64,000 nt of DNA, taken from Trichoplax adhaerens. Taxonomy: Eukaryota > Placozoa > Uniplacotomia > Trichoplacea > Trichoplacidae. The stretch's first letter is position 1. Each line of letters begins with the position of its first letter. Location: the NCBI RefSeq assembly GCF_000150275.1, contig NW_002060955.1, positions 412,886 to 476,885 of the forward strand, written 5' to 3'. Below are positions 15,801 to 27,870 of the stretch, in pieces. The translations under genes were made by a program, and so were the position numbers. A model generated the notes under the pieces. The model was not told where the DNA came from. It was given only the letters and a program-made list of their open reading frames with translations, and searched no databases.

Positions 15801-18800
15801 TGTAATAACGAGTCTATCGCCCTTAATTAATAAGCTACACACAAGTAAAGGCAATGTTGCGAATAGTAAAATACTCAGTAAATCATCACTGGATATAAAA
15901 GAGTCGGCTAGAAAACGTAGCAAAATAGCCGAATCCCCCCAAAATGGTGAGAATCAAAGATATTACATTTTACGGCGAATAAACTATCGTAGCAATATGA
16001 TATTGTTAGCCTTTGATCTCGTAAAATCAAATTATGATTAAAGACATCGCTTTAAAGAAGTTGTTTGCCAAGCACACTTTCTATTTGTCATACTAATACC
16101 AATTTTTTTAAAGAATTTTATTACGCAGAATGCATCGTGATAAATTCTTCGGACGATGACTGCGATAAAAATGACGAATTAGTGTATCGGAAAAGTATGA
16201 ATTCCGAAGTTGACACGAATGAAGGAAGCGATAAAAGCTATTATACTGTTAATAGTAGTCTGACAAGTAATTCTGAACAAATGAAAGATCATAAATGTGA
16301 CTCTGACGTTCAAAAGTTACCATATACGGTACAAATTTTTTACCTTGATAAATGCTTTGAAAAGCGATAGTTACTTAAGCCAAACAAGTTTAAATTCAAA
16401 TCAATGTCACATTTTGTAGATTAATACAAACTTAGTGGATCATAATCATCCCATAAAGGTAAGTAGATCGATATTGGCTAGGATTTGAATGTTTTTTCAA
16501 TTATATTTGGCTATATCTCATGAATATGGTCTTGACTGCCTCAATATTATATTACATGAAAACGGTAAGACGAAGGAATGTAACCCAAACGATTGTAAGT
16601 TTACCATTGCAGTGAAAGCGATACGAATTGGTATTCGTAAATGGCCATCGGAAATTCCCATCACTGTATGTAGATATTTTGAGTCGGTTGAAGTGAATGA
16701 ATATAACTAAATTAGCTGACATCACATAATATTGTATCTTTTAGATTTCTAGTGAAAAAATTACAATTACCATAGAAGGTAAACTAGATATGCTATGGTT
16801 ATTGATTCACTCGTACTACAAGATTTTAAAATTACACTTGGAATCTTTCAGATTTAGATCTCAAATACCCTGTAGATATTCCAAATGAAGACATAATAGA
16901 ATGTAAGGCTGCCTTGGATCTTCCTTACTTGATCATGAGAACATCACAGAAAATTGCAAAGGAAATAAATGAGAAACTTTTATTGTATGATGATCAACAG
17001 GATTCATGGCTTTATGATCCTGTTTCTACGGGTATTTAGAAGCATACTTGATCGTAATATGAAATGCGTTTGCGTTTTTTCTTTTGTTTACATAGTCTAT
17101 TTGTTATAATTATTTATTAGCGATACTATCGTTAAAGTATCTTTAATATACAAGCAATTATATACAATTTTATTATCATTGACAGCAAGTTACAAGAAGT
17201 ATATTTGGATTGAAAGTCAAAGTAGCCATGATTTCTATAAAGTAAGTAATCGGGTAGGTTGCTCAGCAATTTATAAATGTAAACAAGAGTAACTCGTGTA
17301 TTCTTTTTCCTAGGTAGTCAAGGCTTTAGGGCTAAAGTATGTAAAAGTGGAAGGAAAATCGTAAGCTAAAATTATCATCGTCAACTTTTATCTGTTTATT
17401 AACAATTTTAAAAGTGGATAGCGATTGATTTACTGATGATAAGGCGTCTATTTCATAACTGTATAGTTATTTTCTGAAAAAATTACAAGAACTTTCCAGC
17501 CCGAACTATATGGGTATTTATACGTTGGTTACTTTCTTTATATTTATTTATTATGTACATACGTACATTAATCCATATTCTTCTATACCGCTGTAAATGA
17601 TGTACTATCGGTAGCGAAGCCAAATAAACGATTATTTGAACAGGTATTGACATCTTTGGAGTTAGTTAGTTCTTAAACGAATCATCTTCCCAAAATAGTT
17701 GTGTCACGAACGGAGCTATTAGTTATTGATTAATTGACTTTGGTTACAGAATACAAGTTCGACAGCATCAGCGAATTGTAAAAAATCCGTATTCACGTGT
17801 ACGATTCAAGTTGGGTCCTATGAAGCCATTTCCCTTCGTTATATTTTGGTAAGGTTATAGAATCACATTCTATGTCGTAGATATTTTCATAATCGAAATA
17901 AATTTGTAATGGTTACTTGAGCTAGTGTTATTTTGTATTTCTGCAATGAAATGTAATTTTAGTTTGAAAAAAATGCAATAACACTTGAATCGTGGAATCC
18001 TGACTTTCGTGGAGGTAAAAAATTGATGATTTCACTGTTTCTGAATCCCGTTACTTAGTATTTATGCTGTTTTCTAAACTACTAACCACCTGTTCTTATT
18101 TGATTCTGATAGTATCTATGACTAGATCTTCAGTGAAATTTAAAGTTTTCTCTCAAGAAATTACTGACTGTCAGACCTATAAGCCTCCAGGAATATTTTT
18201 TATTACGACAACTTCTTGTGTTGCTCATCGGATTTCTGCTCGTTTAGATATTTCAAGATACAATAAAAAGTTTGATCCGGGTAGCTTAGGTATCAATCTT
18301 TAATTATATTCTGTATAGCTAACTTATGTTTGTAAATAGAATATATTTATTAAGGTAACATAGTCTTATTGTTATGGTCGTACTTATTCTGTCCTTGGCT
18401 TTCAAAAAATTTTTTCCTTCTTCAGCCACCTATGAACGCTACATTGTCTTAAGACTAAACCACCCTTCTAGCGAATTACCGGTAATGCCACTTATTGCGA
18501 TTGAACTGTACGATTATTCATGATACTGTAAATAACTTTTTATTTATATTTGCTCCAAACCAAACCTGCTGCACTGTTGTTTCACGGTAGACATTATCAA
18601 TATTGAATGACGCAAAGGAGTTAAGGTAAAGTATTTCTTTTAGGTCTACTATATAGACGGTTTAAATTGTATTTAACAGAATCAAATTTAGTAATTAAAT
18701 TTATCATCTTAACCTATTTTAAAGTAAGGAAGAATACGATAAGTTAACTAAAATGACCAAAATTCCCAAATTTAAAGAACAGATTATTATTGACAAGCCG

Positions 18801-20622
18801 AAATGTAAGTATTTCACTTTACTTAATGTTTATTCAACAAGGCTGCTGATGTACATTATCCTTAACTTTATTTCGCAGCACCATCTTCTAGATATCTATC
18901 TGCTGCCGAATTTCATCCAATTTTTTCGCAAAGTTTCTCTAAAGAGTGGGTATTTACTTTACCGTATCTCTTTTATAAATATTAAATTATCATATTATTA
19001 AAATAAATACGATATTTATCAGAGTTACATTTCCGGAAGACGGCATTGGTGCCATTAATATCACAAAATCCGATTTGCTTTGCCTCCAACCGGGAGAATT
19101 CCTCAATGATGTTATTATCGAATTTTATTTAAAGTAATAGCTTTAAAATTTCTGTATACTTTTTAGCTCTTAAAGTTATTAATGAGTATCTTCATCTTAT
19201 AGATACATACATAGACAGATACTAAATGAGGAAGATAGAAATCGCACGTTTATATTTAGCTCATTCTTTTATAACCGTTTAACTCAGCGCCCGGTGTCAC
19301 CCTCTAAAGATAGGTTTGTAAATTTATACATGTATGATCATGAAAGCTCGTTTGAATATATTTAATATACCCATGAGTTACAACTTAACTCTACGTATTA
19401 ATTTGACGACAGACTCACCTGTATGTACGAAAATGTCAAAAATTGGACTAGAAATGTTAATTTATTTCAGAAGGACTTTATCGTTATACCTATCAATGAA
19501 AGGTATACTTCTGCTTTTTAAGGATTATAGCTACGTAATACTATCATTAAAATTATGTCGAAACTTGACAATCGCTTAGATCCCATTGGTATTTGGCCGT
19601 CTTATGCTATCCATACTTGGAGAAGGCTGTACCTAGAGAAATTATTACAGTTTCAGATAAGGTATATATTCTTACGCCTCATTTTCTAAAATTATATGTA
19701 CTGTATATATTGTATTTAAACTAAATTGATTGGTAACTGATGATAATACTTCAGGATTCAAATCCAGACGATGAATCATCGTCATCAAAGATGACAGGTA
19801 GATCAAGGCATACTGGTGATTCATCAATCAGGATCAGTAAGAGGTAAAGTTGTTGGTATTGAGGATAGTAAATAAATAAATTTATAAGCAATAACTGTCA
19901 CAGTTGTAATTTTTATCGGTTTATTACGACTTTTGATAGATCTTGTATTTTGGTCTTTGATTCCCTTGGATGTCCAAGACCGGCTGTGTTTAGAAATTTA
20001 AGACTGTGAGTAATAATGCGTATTACTTAAGATGTCAAAATACAAAAATGTAATAATCTATTACACATTTCCATGGCTTTCATCGATGATGAACTAGTTT
20101 TATTGATGCCTATTACTCTAGTTATTTATCATTGGAATGGAAAAATAAAAATGAGGTCAGTAGAAAGTTTAATTCGGAAACTGTACCGGGATATTGTCCA
20201 AAGGTAATAACTTATTTGTAATGTAATGATACCTTTAAGAAATCATTTGAAATCAAATTCTGCAATGCATGCAATTTTACTGAAATACAGCTGATATTAT
20301 TGTACATGAGATAGATTCCTCACCAGAATAACGATTGTGATTGTGGCTTATATCTTCTGCAATATTTCGAAAGCTTTTTCAAGGTACTCTTTAGCTTAGT
20401 ATTTTAAATCGTTGTTTAAATTATCTAACATGTTTGGTCGTGGGTTACTAATGCATGTTGTCCTAATTTGTGTAGTTTCTTAATAATATTTATAATATTC
20501 TACAGAATCCCTTCAATGATTACACTCCCCCTATCCATTTACGCAAGTGGTTCAATCTCGACGAAGTTAGCAACAAGCGCTACGATATATTAGAAGTCAT
20601 AGATCAGATAAGGAAGAAATAG
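12855..20622 (+). CDS. SENP6/7-type SUMO-specific protease (Ulp1/C48 family), 5' end not found
   Basis: It cleaves SUMO isopeptide bonds, and by family would edit poly-SUMO chains. Phase-consistent exons: 12855-12930, 14171-14249, 14610-14712, 14851-14876, 15001-15061, 15201-15256, 15481-15541, 15691-15746, 15835-15946, 16129-16328, 16420-16458, 16570-16665, 16745-16778, 16852-17031, 17186-17241, 17314-17360, 17467-17513, 17615-17643, 17750-17848, 17963-18014, 18113-18289, 18426-18481, 18729-18804, 19025-19133, 19215-19313, 19413-19502, 19580-19661, 19755-19843, 19940-20005, 20122-20203, 20327-20383 and 20506-20622 (about 869 aa). The catalytic core reads [30 protein letters not shown], the His motif [11 protein letters not shown], the Asp motif [11 protein letters not shown] and the Cys motif [13 protein letters not shown]. 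An acidic, Ser-rich insertion (19755-19843) lies between His and Asp, as in SENP6/7. A SUMO-interacting motif (IVINSSDDD) lies in exon 16129. The N-terminal half is Ser-rich and contains a duplicated exon set. The start codon is not identified, and the 16570 acceptor is the least certain border. Confidence 0.9.
14960..15932 (+). repeat. Direct tandem duplication (~480 bp) containing exons of the SUMO protease gene
   Basis: Unit 1 (about 14960-15437) and unit 2 (about 15438-15932) align over almost their whole length, with scattered substitutions and a roughly 10-bp insertion in unit 2. Each unit holds an exon [13 protein letters not shown] (15001 / 15481) and an exon D-A-I-x-PPKNTN (15201 / 15691). 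A third exon, NSKILSKS (15835-15946), is intact only in unit 2. In unit 1 its 3' part and donor are cut off at the duplication junction, so unit 1 probably contributes two exons only. All borders are phase-compatible. Confidence 0.85.
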
Positions 20623-21490
20623 GAAGAATCCAGGCAGAAGATGACTTAAATAATTTATACTGCGTCCGCAAATTTTGGTTTAGCTGTAAATTTATGACGA
20701 TACTCGTATTTTAGTGTACAGTTATAATCTTTCATAGTTGTAGGCGCTCTACAGTGAGAAATTGGTTAATATATATTTATGGTGTCTGTTTCTGTACAGT
20801 GTATAAAATTATATACCTTTTTGGTGACGTTATTTTTTTTCCCGATTAGAACTTTACATTTCTCTATCGACAGCATACTATTGTATTCTTCTCAGAAATT
20901 TAAGAAATTCAAATACAGTGAAGTGGTGAACTATTTCAAATTGATAATCGGATTTAATTCGATATAATATTGTAAAGTATTCCTACAGCTGTTGTTATTG
21001 GTAGGATTTTTGAAAGGTGTTCCTATAAGGCATTAACCTAATCACTGGAAAGATCAATAAAACTCTTAACCGATTTCAGTCCTTTCCTGATATGATGTAA
21101 TTTCAATAGTTTTTCAAGAAAACCCTGAGTTCTAAATACAATCAAGTTCAATCGTATTTTAAAATTTTATTTTTGTAAGATAAGACGTCCTATGTATTGA
21201 GACTGTTCCAGAATGATGAGTAAGAGGATTTGGTAGTACGCATGCATAGGAATATATATCAGTATATGATACTCGAACATCTTTATTTGTGAATTTTCCG
21301 TTAAGTTATCCAGTTTGCAATTTTATGTGACAATGAATAACAACAACTTATTCCAAAATGATGCCAAAAAAATGATTAAATCATACAATTATGGCATTGT
21401 TGAATTTTTGATGACTTTTATATATAATTAAATAAGATGATCTTTGTAAGATCTACGAGTTTATGCAGTGCTGGTGTGGCGCTGCAGTTG
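20623..21490. other. Convergent 3' region between SUMO protease and TTLL2 genes
   Basis: The two genes end tail to tail here. An AATAAA hexamer at 21056-21061 is a candidate plus-strand poly(A) signal for the protease gene. An AT-rich frame at 20779-20967 has no support as a gene. Confidence 0.5.
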
Positions 21491-23281
21491 TTAGAATAAG
21501 GCTGTCAATTGACTATTAACTTGTTTTAACCTATTAACCGATGAAGTCGACAGTAACTGCCTATTAATTTTAACTAGTTCACGAACGATTGCTTTGGTGT
21601 CGACTGAGTCACCTTTGAATGATTTCATGGTTATTTGATTAAATGGGAATATTTTAACGTAATTGCCAATTTGATTAATTGATCTTGCTTCACTACGCCA
21701 TCGGTCTAGTATTGATCGTATCTTTTGATTTTGTTGTTCTCGGTGTTTCCTTTTCTTATTGGTTAAACTATTGACTAAATCATTTGGAATATCTTGAAGT
21801 TTGGAAAATAATTGATATTTTTGGGTGCTTTGATGTGTAGCTGTGGTTAGATATTGATGACTTGGAGTTATATAGGGCAACTTTGTTGATGTTGATTTAT
21901 GTTGACGAGATTTTCCTTTAATTTTTGACACTGAGTGGGATTTACTTTTTGATAGACGATGTTGATGTCTTTTATCCCGCATAAATATCTTTTTCTTTCG
22001 TCCTTCATTAATTTCTACTTCATCCTGTAAATCATTATCTTCACTATCACGACTATCAGAATTTGTTGAATAGTAATTATTATTTTGAGTCGTTAAATTA
22101 ATTGTTTTGTTGTCATTCTGTTGCTGGTGCTGCTTATAACCATCAGATCGATCAGTTTCATTCATTGTTTTACTAACTACTTTTTCAACTTCTCCAAAGC
22201 CCAAGATATCGAATAAATCATTTAATAGTGGCATTTTCACTTCGAGATCAGCCTGACAATCAAATGATAGAGCAGGTGAAAAATTGACTTCTAATAGCCA
22301 AGGTTTTAAATTTTCATCAATTAAGACATCAAATCCATACAGTTCGAAACAGTTGGATACTTGCGGTACTGTCGGTGCTTGGGTTAATAATGTCAAAATG
22401 ACTAAAGTATTAATTTTAAGCCAGATGTCGTTGCTATTGATATTGCGATTATGCAGATAATTCCATAATTGGCTAAATGTCCATTTACAACCTGGGCCGA
22501 CTATATCTTTATCCTTAGAATAAGATGGCCCATGCTTATTAATTGACGTATTGGTTAAATGAGAATAAACGTTATTTAAACATAATAAGTTGAATTTATC
22601 CGTACTAAAACGTACTAATCCCTCACGATAGACATAAACTGTTAATGGATGAAAGGATGTAACCACAACATATAATCGTAAATCAAATTTATAACCGGAA
22701 ATTAACAGTGGATTTGTAATATAATGTTGAACAACTGCACTACAATCGTATGTTAAATCATTTAAATCTTTAAATATAAAAATGCCACGACCTCGTGATA
22801 AATCGGCCGGTTTACATATCCATAAGTTGCTATCTTGTTGTGGCTGTAGCAAAGCTTGCTGTTGCTGTTGTTGTTGTTGTTGCAACTGTTGTTGATGATC
22901 AAATGAACGACGACGTGAAAATTCGTTAACAAATCGTGTATATTCATTGGGTAAATTAAATGTAGTAGGAAAGAAATCAAATATGTTGCCATAGGTTGCT
23001 TTCATACGATTTAAATTTCTTGTTAATGTATCCTTTCGTGTAATAGCGTTAGCATTCGGGAAATGATTAAAATATTGCCATGGTAGAGCATGCTGAATAT
23101 CATTTAAGCGAAATCGTGCAATTTTCCACCATAAATGGCAAACTTGATTTTCATCGTCTTCATCCAATTCTTGCCACCCTCGTGATAATAATAAATTACG
23201 TATAGCATCGGGAGCATTATCGCTAATTTTGAATGTTAAAGTTGACATGATTGATAGTTTTTTTGTTTTTACAACATCCAA
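21491..23281 (-). CDS. TTLL2: TTLL2-like tubulin tyrosine ligase-like (polyglutamylase family) protein, intronless
   Basis: TTLL proteins use an ATP-grasp fold to add amino acids, usually glutamate, to tubulin tails on cilia and microtubules. This is one uninterrupted frame of 596 aa, matching the TTLL2 size class. Order seen: N-terminal RGW and PWQYFNHFP blocks, WICKPADLSRGRGIFIF (ATP-grasp lysine and Arg-rich turn, about residues 153-169), GYKFDLRLYVVVT, HLTNTSINK, GCKWTFSQLW, NCFELYGFDVLIDENLKPW and the metal-site LLEVNFSP. A low-complexity basic/Ser-rich tail follows, closing with VKIFPFNQ and a terminal helix (IVRELVKINRQLL), also a TTLL2 feature. Just before the ATP-grasp core is a glutamine-rich tract including nine consecutive Gln (about residues 129-148). 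The first ATG gives MDVVKTKK; an in-frame Met at residue 12 is an alternative start. It is the only single-exon gene in a window of intron-dense genes. Confidence 0.9.
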   Translation of the reverse strand: MDVVKTKKLSIMSTLTFKISDNAPDAIRNLLLSRGWQELDEDDENQVCHLWWKIARFRLNDIQHALPWQYFNHFPNANAITRKDTLTRNLNRMKATYGNIFDFFPTTFNLPNEYTRFVNEFSRRRSFDHQQQLQQQQQQQQQALLQPQQDSNLWICKPADLSRGRGIFIFKDLNDLTYDCSAVVQHYITNPLLISGYKFDLRLYVVVTSFHPLTVYVYREGLVRFSTDKFNLLCLNNVYSHLTNTSINKHGPSYSKDKDIVGPGCKWTFSQLWNYLHNRNINSNDIWLKINTLVILTLLTQAPTVPQVSNCFELYGFDVLIDENLKPWLLEVNFSPALSFDCQADLEVKMPLLNDLFDILGFGEVEKVVSKTMNETDRSDGYKQHQQQNDNKTINLTTQNNNYYSTNSDSRDSEDNDLQDEVEINEGRKKKIFMRDKRHQHRLSKSKSHSVSKIKGKSRQHKSTSTKLPYITPSHQYLTTATHQSTQKYQLFSKLQDIPNDLVNSLTNKKRKHREQQNQKIRSILDRWRSEARSINQIGNYVKIFPFNQITMKSFKGDSVDTKAIVRELVKINRQLLSTSSVNRLKQVNSQLTALF

Positions 23282-24409
23282 TATAATTTTGATGCTTCAT
23301 CAAGTTTGTATCAGGAAATGAAATGGAAGAGTTGAGCAGCAATCGAATCCAATTAATTCAACAATATTAAGATTGGTTTATTTCTGGAAGGAATATTGAT
23401 AAGTTAATCATCAACCAATCAGGAGGCTGTCTGGGTCTTGTTTCTAGCGTTCTCGTCGCTATGAAACGACTATAATAGTCCTAATGTTGAATATGTTAAT
23501 GAGCAAAGGTGAATAGTCGACAGCAGGACTTGCCAACGACTGCGATTTACTGTTAATTACATGCACTGGATAAAATAGAATCAATTTTTTGCCTTTTAAA
23601 AATTACTTATTTAAGCTGTACGATGATGCATACACCAACGTAAATAGTAGTAAAGAATGAGAGACAGGTGCTAATAACTGAAAAAAGAAAAAAGAAAGAA
23701 AGGAAAAATAGTAACGTAAGATGTCAGAAACAAAGCAATACCAATCTAGGGCGTAATCTATACTCGGTTTATAGATTTATTTTAGCATACGAAGAGTAGG
23801 CAATAGGTCGATAGTAAAATAGTCATCACGAAACCATCAATTCCTTTTTCAACAAGCTATTTCAATTGGATGTTTTGATGGAGTGGAAGACTTATCCAGA
23901 CAAGTTATTCAAGCAATACAGAAGAATTTTCTTTCTGTCTAAGTAGCAATAACAATTAACATGATATACGGATATCAATAATATCCAATTAGAATAGAAT
24001 TTAGTCAATCATGATTAAAGAAAGACGGACAGAAAAGGAGAGCAAGATTATGGATGGGTGCAATTAGTGTCCATCTATTCACTATTAGTCTTAATTTGTA
24101 TTAATCGATATCTACTGTATGGGTATCAAGACAATTTATAAATCAATGATTGAGGTTAATTCTTGAAAGATAACAATGGTTAAACAATCAAATTGTTATC
24201 ATAATTTGATAACAAATTATCTTCAACAATAGAATAAATTACCTCCAAGCTTAGATAACAAAAACGCTTTGAATTGAACTCATAGTTTAGAAATGATTCT
24301 CAATAGAAAATTAATTTACCATAACAATAAGATTGCATCCTAATACAGTTATTATGTCATTAAGGACTTGTTATTGCATCCAAGAGGGACGATAGAATGA
24401 TGGTCATTC

Positions 24410-24860
24410 TTGCTAAGTAATAGTGGAGAAATAATAGTAATAAATGAAATTGTTTTTGCTATGGATTCTAGTTGTAATTTGCGTACAAATACTCCATGCC
24501 AGTGCATCATGACAGTATGAGGAGGTTTGTCATCATCGACTTGTCATTCCACCCTAGCGACACGGTGACATAATTATCACGATTGAGAAATAGGAGTAAT
24601 AAATAAAATTAGTTTTGCTATAAGGTAAATTCTAGTTATAAATCAGGTATAAATGGCGATACCAGTTCATCATGATAGGATGAGGAGGTTTGCCATCAAT
24701 GACTTGTTATTCCACGTTACAGACAGGGTGTCTTAATCGTCATTCTTGCTAAGCAAAGATTGAGAAATAGAAGTAAGAAAAGAAATTGCTTTTGCTAAAA
24801 TAAATCTTGTTACAATTCGGGTAAAAATGCCCAATACCAGTTAATCATGACAGTATAACG
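24410..24860. repeat. Diverged tandem repeat, about 3 copies of a ~160-187 bp unit
   Basis: Copies share GAGAAATA(A/G)(T/G)AGTAA, then a run with TTTTGCTA, then a block ATGACAGTATGAGGAGGTTT (variants include an A-T rich change). Similarity is clear but degraded by substitutions and small indels. Starts fall near 24421, 24581 and 24768. Confidence 0.7.
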
Positions 24861-25554
24861 AGGTTTACTATTTAGGATAATATTTGATAATCATAAAGGT
24901 TCCATTACTTGTTATAATGTAGAAATTGAATCGTAGAATATGATAGTTCTTCCTATGAATTACACCCTCTATTTAGAATATTTTTCTTTTTTATTGGTGG
25001 ATTCTTTGTAAAATAAATGTTCATTATAGTCTATTTTTATACAAGAGAAAAATATGACATTGTCATTAATCATTAAACGCCTATTTATTTCTTATATATT
25101 TTATTATGAAAGATACAATCTATTTCTGCTATTCGTATTTATTTTAGAATATGGACCATTTTTATTCATGGATTCCTGACGGGATAAGAGTTCGTAATGT
25201 TATACTATGATGTCAGCAACAAGATACGGTAGTTTACTAACTAGAAAAATGACCTTGTTGTTAACGATCAAGTGGCCATTTATCTTTTATACTATTAAAG
25301 GTACGGTGTGCTCCTACTATTCCTACTCAGTGAGGAATATTGGGTCATTTTACTAGTGGATTCTTTACAGAAGACAAGAATAATCATTCTAGGTAGCTGC
25401 GAGTATTTAGCAACAGTAGTTTACTACCGTGCTTGACAGGAGAATCCAAAATCAAGGTCAAATACGCATCCACGTAAATGCTTAGAGATGAAGCATTTCA
25501 TCGATGGTCTGACGGCATAAAGCAGTCGGCAAACGCTGCAATACGTTATATCCA

Positions 25555-26700
25555 ATCGAGGCTAGATTAAGGCTAAATGCATGGAAAAGGTCAAAATGAT
25601 AATTTAAAAGATGGTCAGATGCCATAAAGTAGGTGGCAATGCCTTAACTATTTGTGTGTATGTTGAAAATCAGGAGACTTTTCTCGTCCTTATCGAGGGA
25701 GATCGAGGCTAGATTAAGGCTAAATATGTGGAAAAGGTCAAAATGATAATTTAAAAGATGGTCAAATACCATAAAATAGGTGGCAACGCCTTAACCATTT
25801 GTGTGTATGTCGAAAGTCGGAGACTTTTCTCGTCCATATGACACGATTAGAATGCTTAGCTGAGTTTATTTATGTGCTACTACTATTCATAGTACTTTAA
25901 TTAAATGCTGCACTACGTTTGCTCAATCGAGGCTAGATTAAGGCTAAATACGTGGAAATGGTCAAAATGATAATAATTTAAAAGATGGTCAGATGCCACA
26001 AAGTAGGTGGCAATGCCTTAACCATTTGTGTGTATGTTGAAAGTCGGAGACTTTTCTCGTCCTTATCGAGGCTAGATTAAGGCAAAATACGTGGAAAAGG
26101 TCAAAATGATAATTCAAAGATGGTCAGATGCCACAAAGTAGGTGGCAAAGCCTTAACCATTTGTGTGTACAGTACAGTATATCGAAAGTCTGGAGACTTT
26201 CCTCGTCCTCTTAATACGACTAGAATGCCTAGCTGAGCTCGTGTGCTTCTACTATCCAAATTACTCTAATTAAATGCTGCAATACATACAGTACAGTATG
26301 CTCAGTTGAGGCTAGATTAAGGCTAAATACGTGGAAAAGGTCAAAATGATAATTTAAAAGATGGTCAGATGCCACAAAGTAGGTGGCAATGCCTTAACCC
26401 TTTGTGTGTATATTGAAAGTCTGGAGACTTTCCTCGTCCTCTTAATACGACTAGAATGCCTAGCTGAGTTTATGTGCTACTACTATCCAAATTACTTTAA
26501 TTAAATGCTGCAATACGTACAGTATGCTCAGTTGAGGCTAGATTAAGGCTAAATACGTGGAAATGGTCAAAATGATAATTTAAAAGATGGTCAGATGCCA
26601 CAAAGTAGGTGGCAATGCCTTAACCATTTGTGTGTATGTTGAAAGTCCGGAGACTTTTCTCGTCCTTATCGAGGGAGATGCTAACCTTCTCTCGGCTCAT
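25555..26700. repeat. Tandem array, 6 copies with long and short unit forms
   Basis: The core GAGGCTAGATTAAGGCTAAA recurs near 25558, 25705, 25929, 26068, 26308 and 26534. It is followed each time by GGTCAAAATGATAATTTAAA, AGATGGTCAGATGCCA and GGCAATGCCTTAACC. Spacing alternates between short (about 139-147 bp) and long (about 224-240 bp). Long units carry an extra segment (GACTAGAATGCCTAGCTGAG to the start of the next core). This indicates a higher-order repeat rather than simple one-unit expansion. No coding potential was seen. Confidence 0.9.
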
Positions 26701-27870
26701 ACAACACGACTAGAATGTCTTGCTGAGCCTATTTATGTGCTATTCATGTTGTAATTACTTTTATTATGGGAGTTCAGAGCATGCGCAGTGGTATTGATGA
26801 TTACAGATGGCGGAGGCACAGACTTCTTGCCCATCTTTACAGTAAAGTGTAAAAGGGAACATGCATGCGATATCTTGATATAGAGGAAATTCCAGAAAGT
26901 GAAAAAGAAATCGAGTTGGCCTGCGAACGATTACAGCTGTAGACCTCGAGTGCTTACACATACATATGCAAAATATGCAGGTTTCGACTACTACTAAGCC
27001 AGTTGAACTGTCATCCCTTTACCTTTCCATCTTTACAGCATAGAGTAGTGGAAATAGGATTGATCAATGCACAAACTAATCGCAATATACAGTTAGGTGC
27101 GAACGATTGATCAATCAGTCTAATTAAGAAAATTTTAAATTATCAATTCCTTGGTCAATTTCCTATCTCAAGATGCAAGGCATTTGCACAGTCTATTACT
27201 ACAAGTCAAATGACAATAATGATACGTGTATAATACATAATGACTACGGTATATTGTACTTTGACGTGGTTATAATTCATCAATACGTCAAACACCATTT
27301 CCAGATATACATTGAACTAGAATTTAATTGGGATATTATAAAAAATACATCAGCTCTCCAATGTTTCTGCTCACAGTCACTTTCAATAGAAGCCAGAAAA
27401 TGACTAAACGACATCTTATAAATAAGCCACGTTGAGTATAGTCGGGTTAATATGTTTAATGAATTAGCCAAGGATTAATATATCACAGTCAGATATTTTA
27501 AAAAGCGTAAGGAAGAACAGTGCTAAATAAACTGAAATTGTAGTAGTAATAATAGCATCAAATCCACGCTATAGTACACTATCATCAAGATATACTCCGT
27601 ATAGATCAATTAAAATGATTTATCCAATAAATGTTTGATTCTGTAATCGGAATAATTACCAACTGTCCTCTTTCTTGATCACTGTCAAATATAATTATAA
27701 AGCGCACTATTCCTGTCAAATCAGTAACAGTTTACAAATAAAGTGAAAACGTTCGCAAAATTTGACGCTGTAATTTGAATAAGCTTGATTCTTGTTGTTT
27801 ATTAGATGTACCACTCTAGTCTTTTAGCATAAACTTGTTGTATAAAGTAATATAAAGTAGCTATAAAACA

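Larger units (their letters stand above)
23282..27870. other. Intergenic region upstream of TTLL2 and downstream of UTP14
   Basis: No gene is supported here. The region contains two tandem arrays, listed separately, in otherwise AT-rich unique sequence. Short frames at 26764-26961 and 27173-27471 overlap on opposite strands and lack motifs, and I do not call them. Confidence 0.6.

Noticed and set aside
25555-26700. CRISPR-like array
   Set aside because: The units are 139-240 bp with no short constant repeat and unique spacer pattern, and the genome is eukaryotic.
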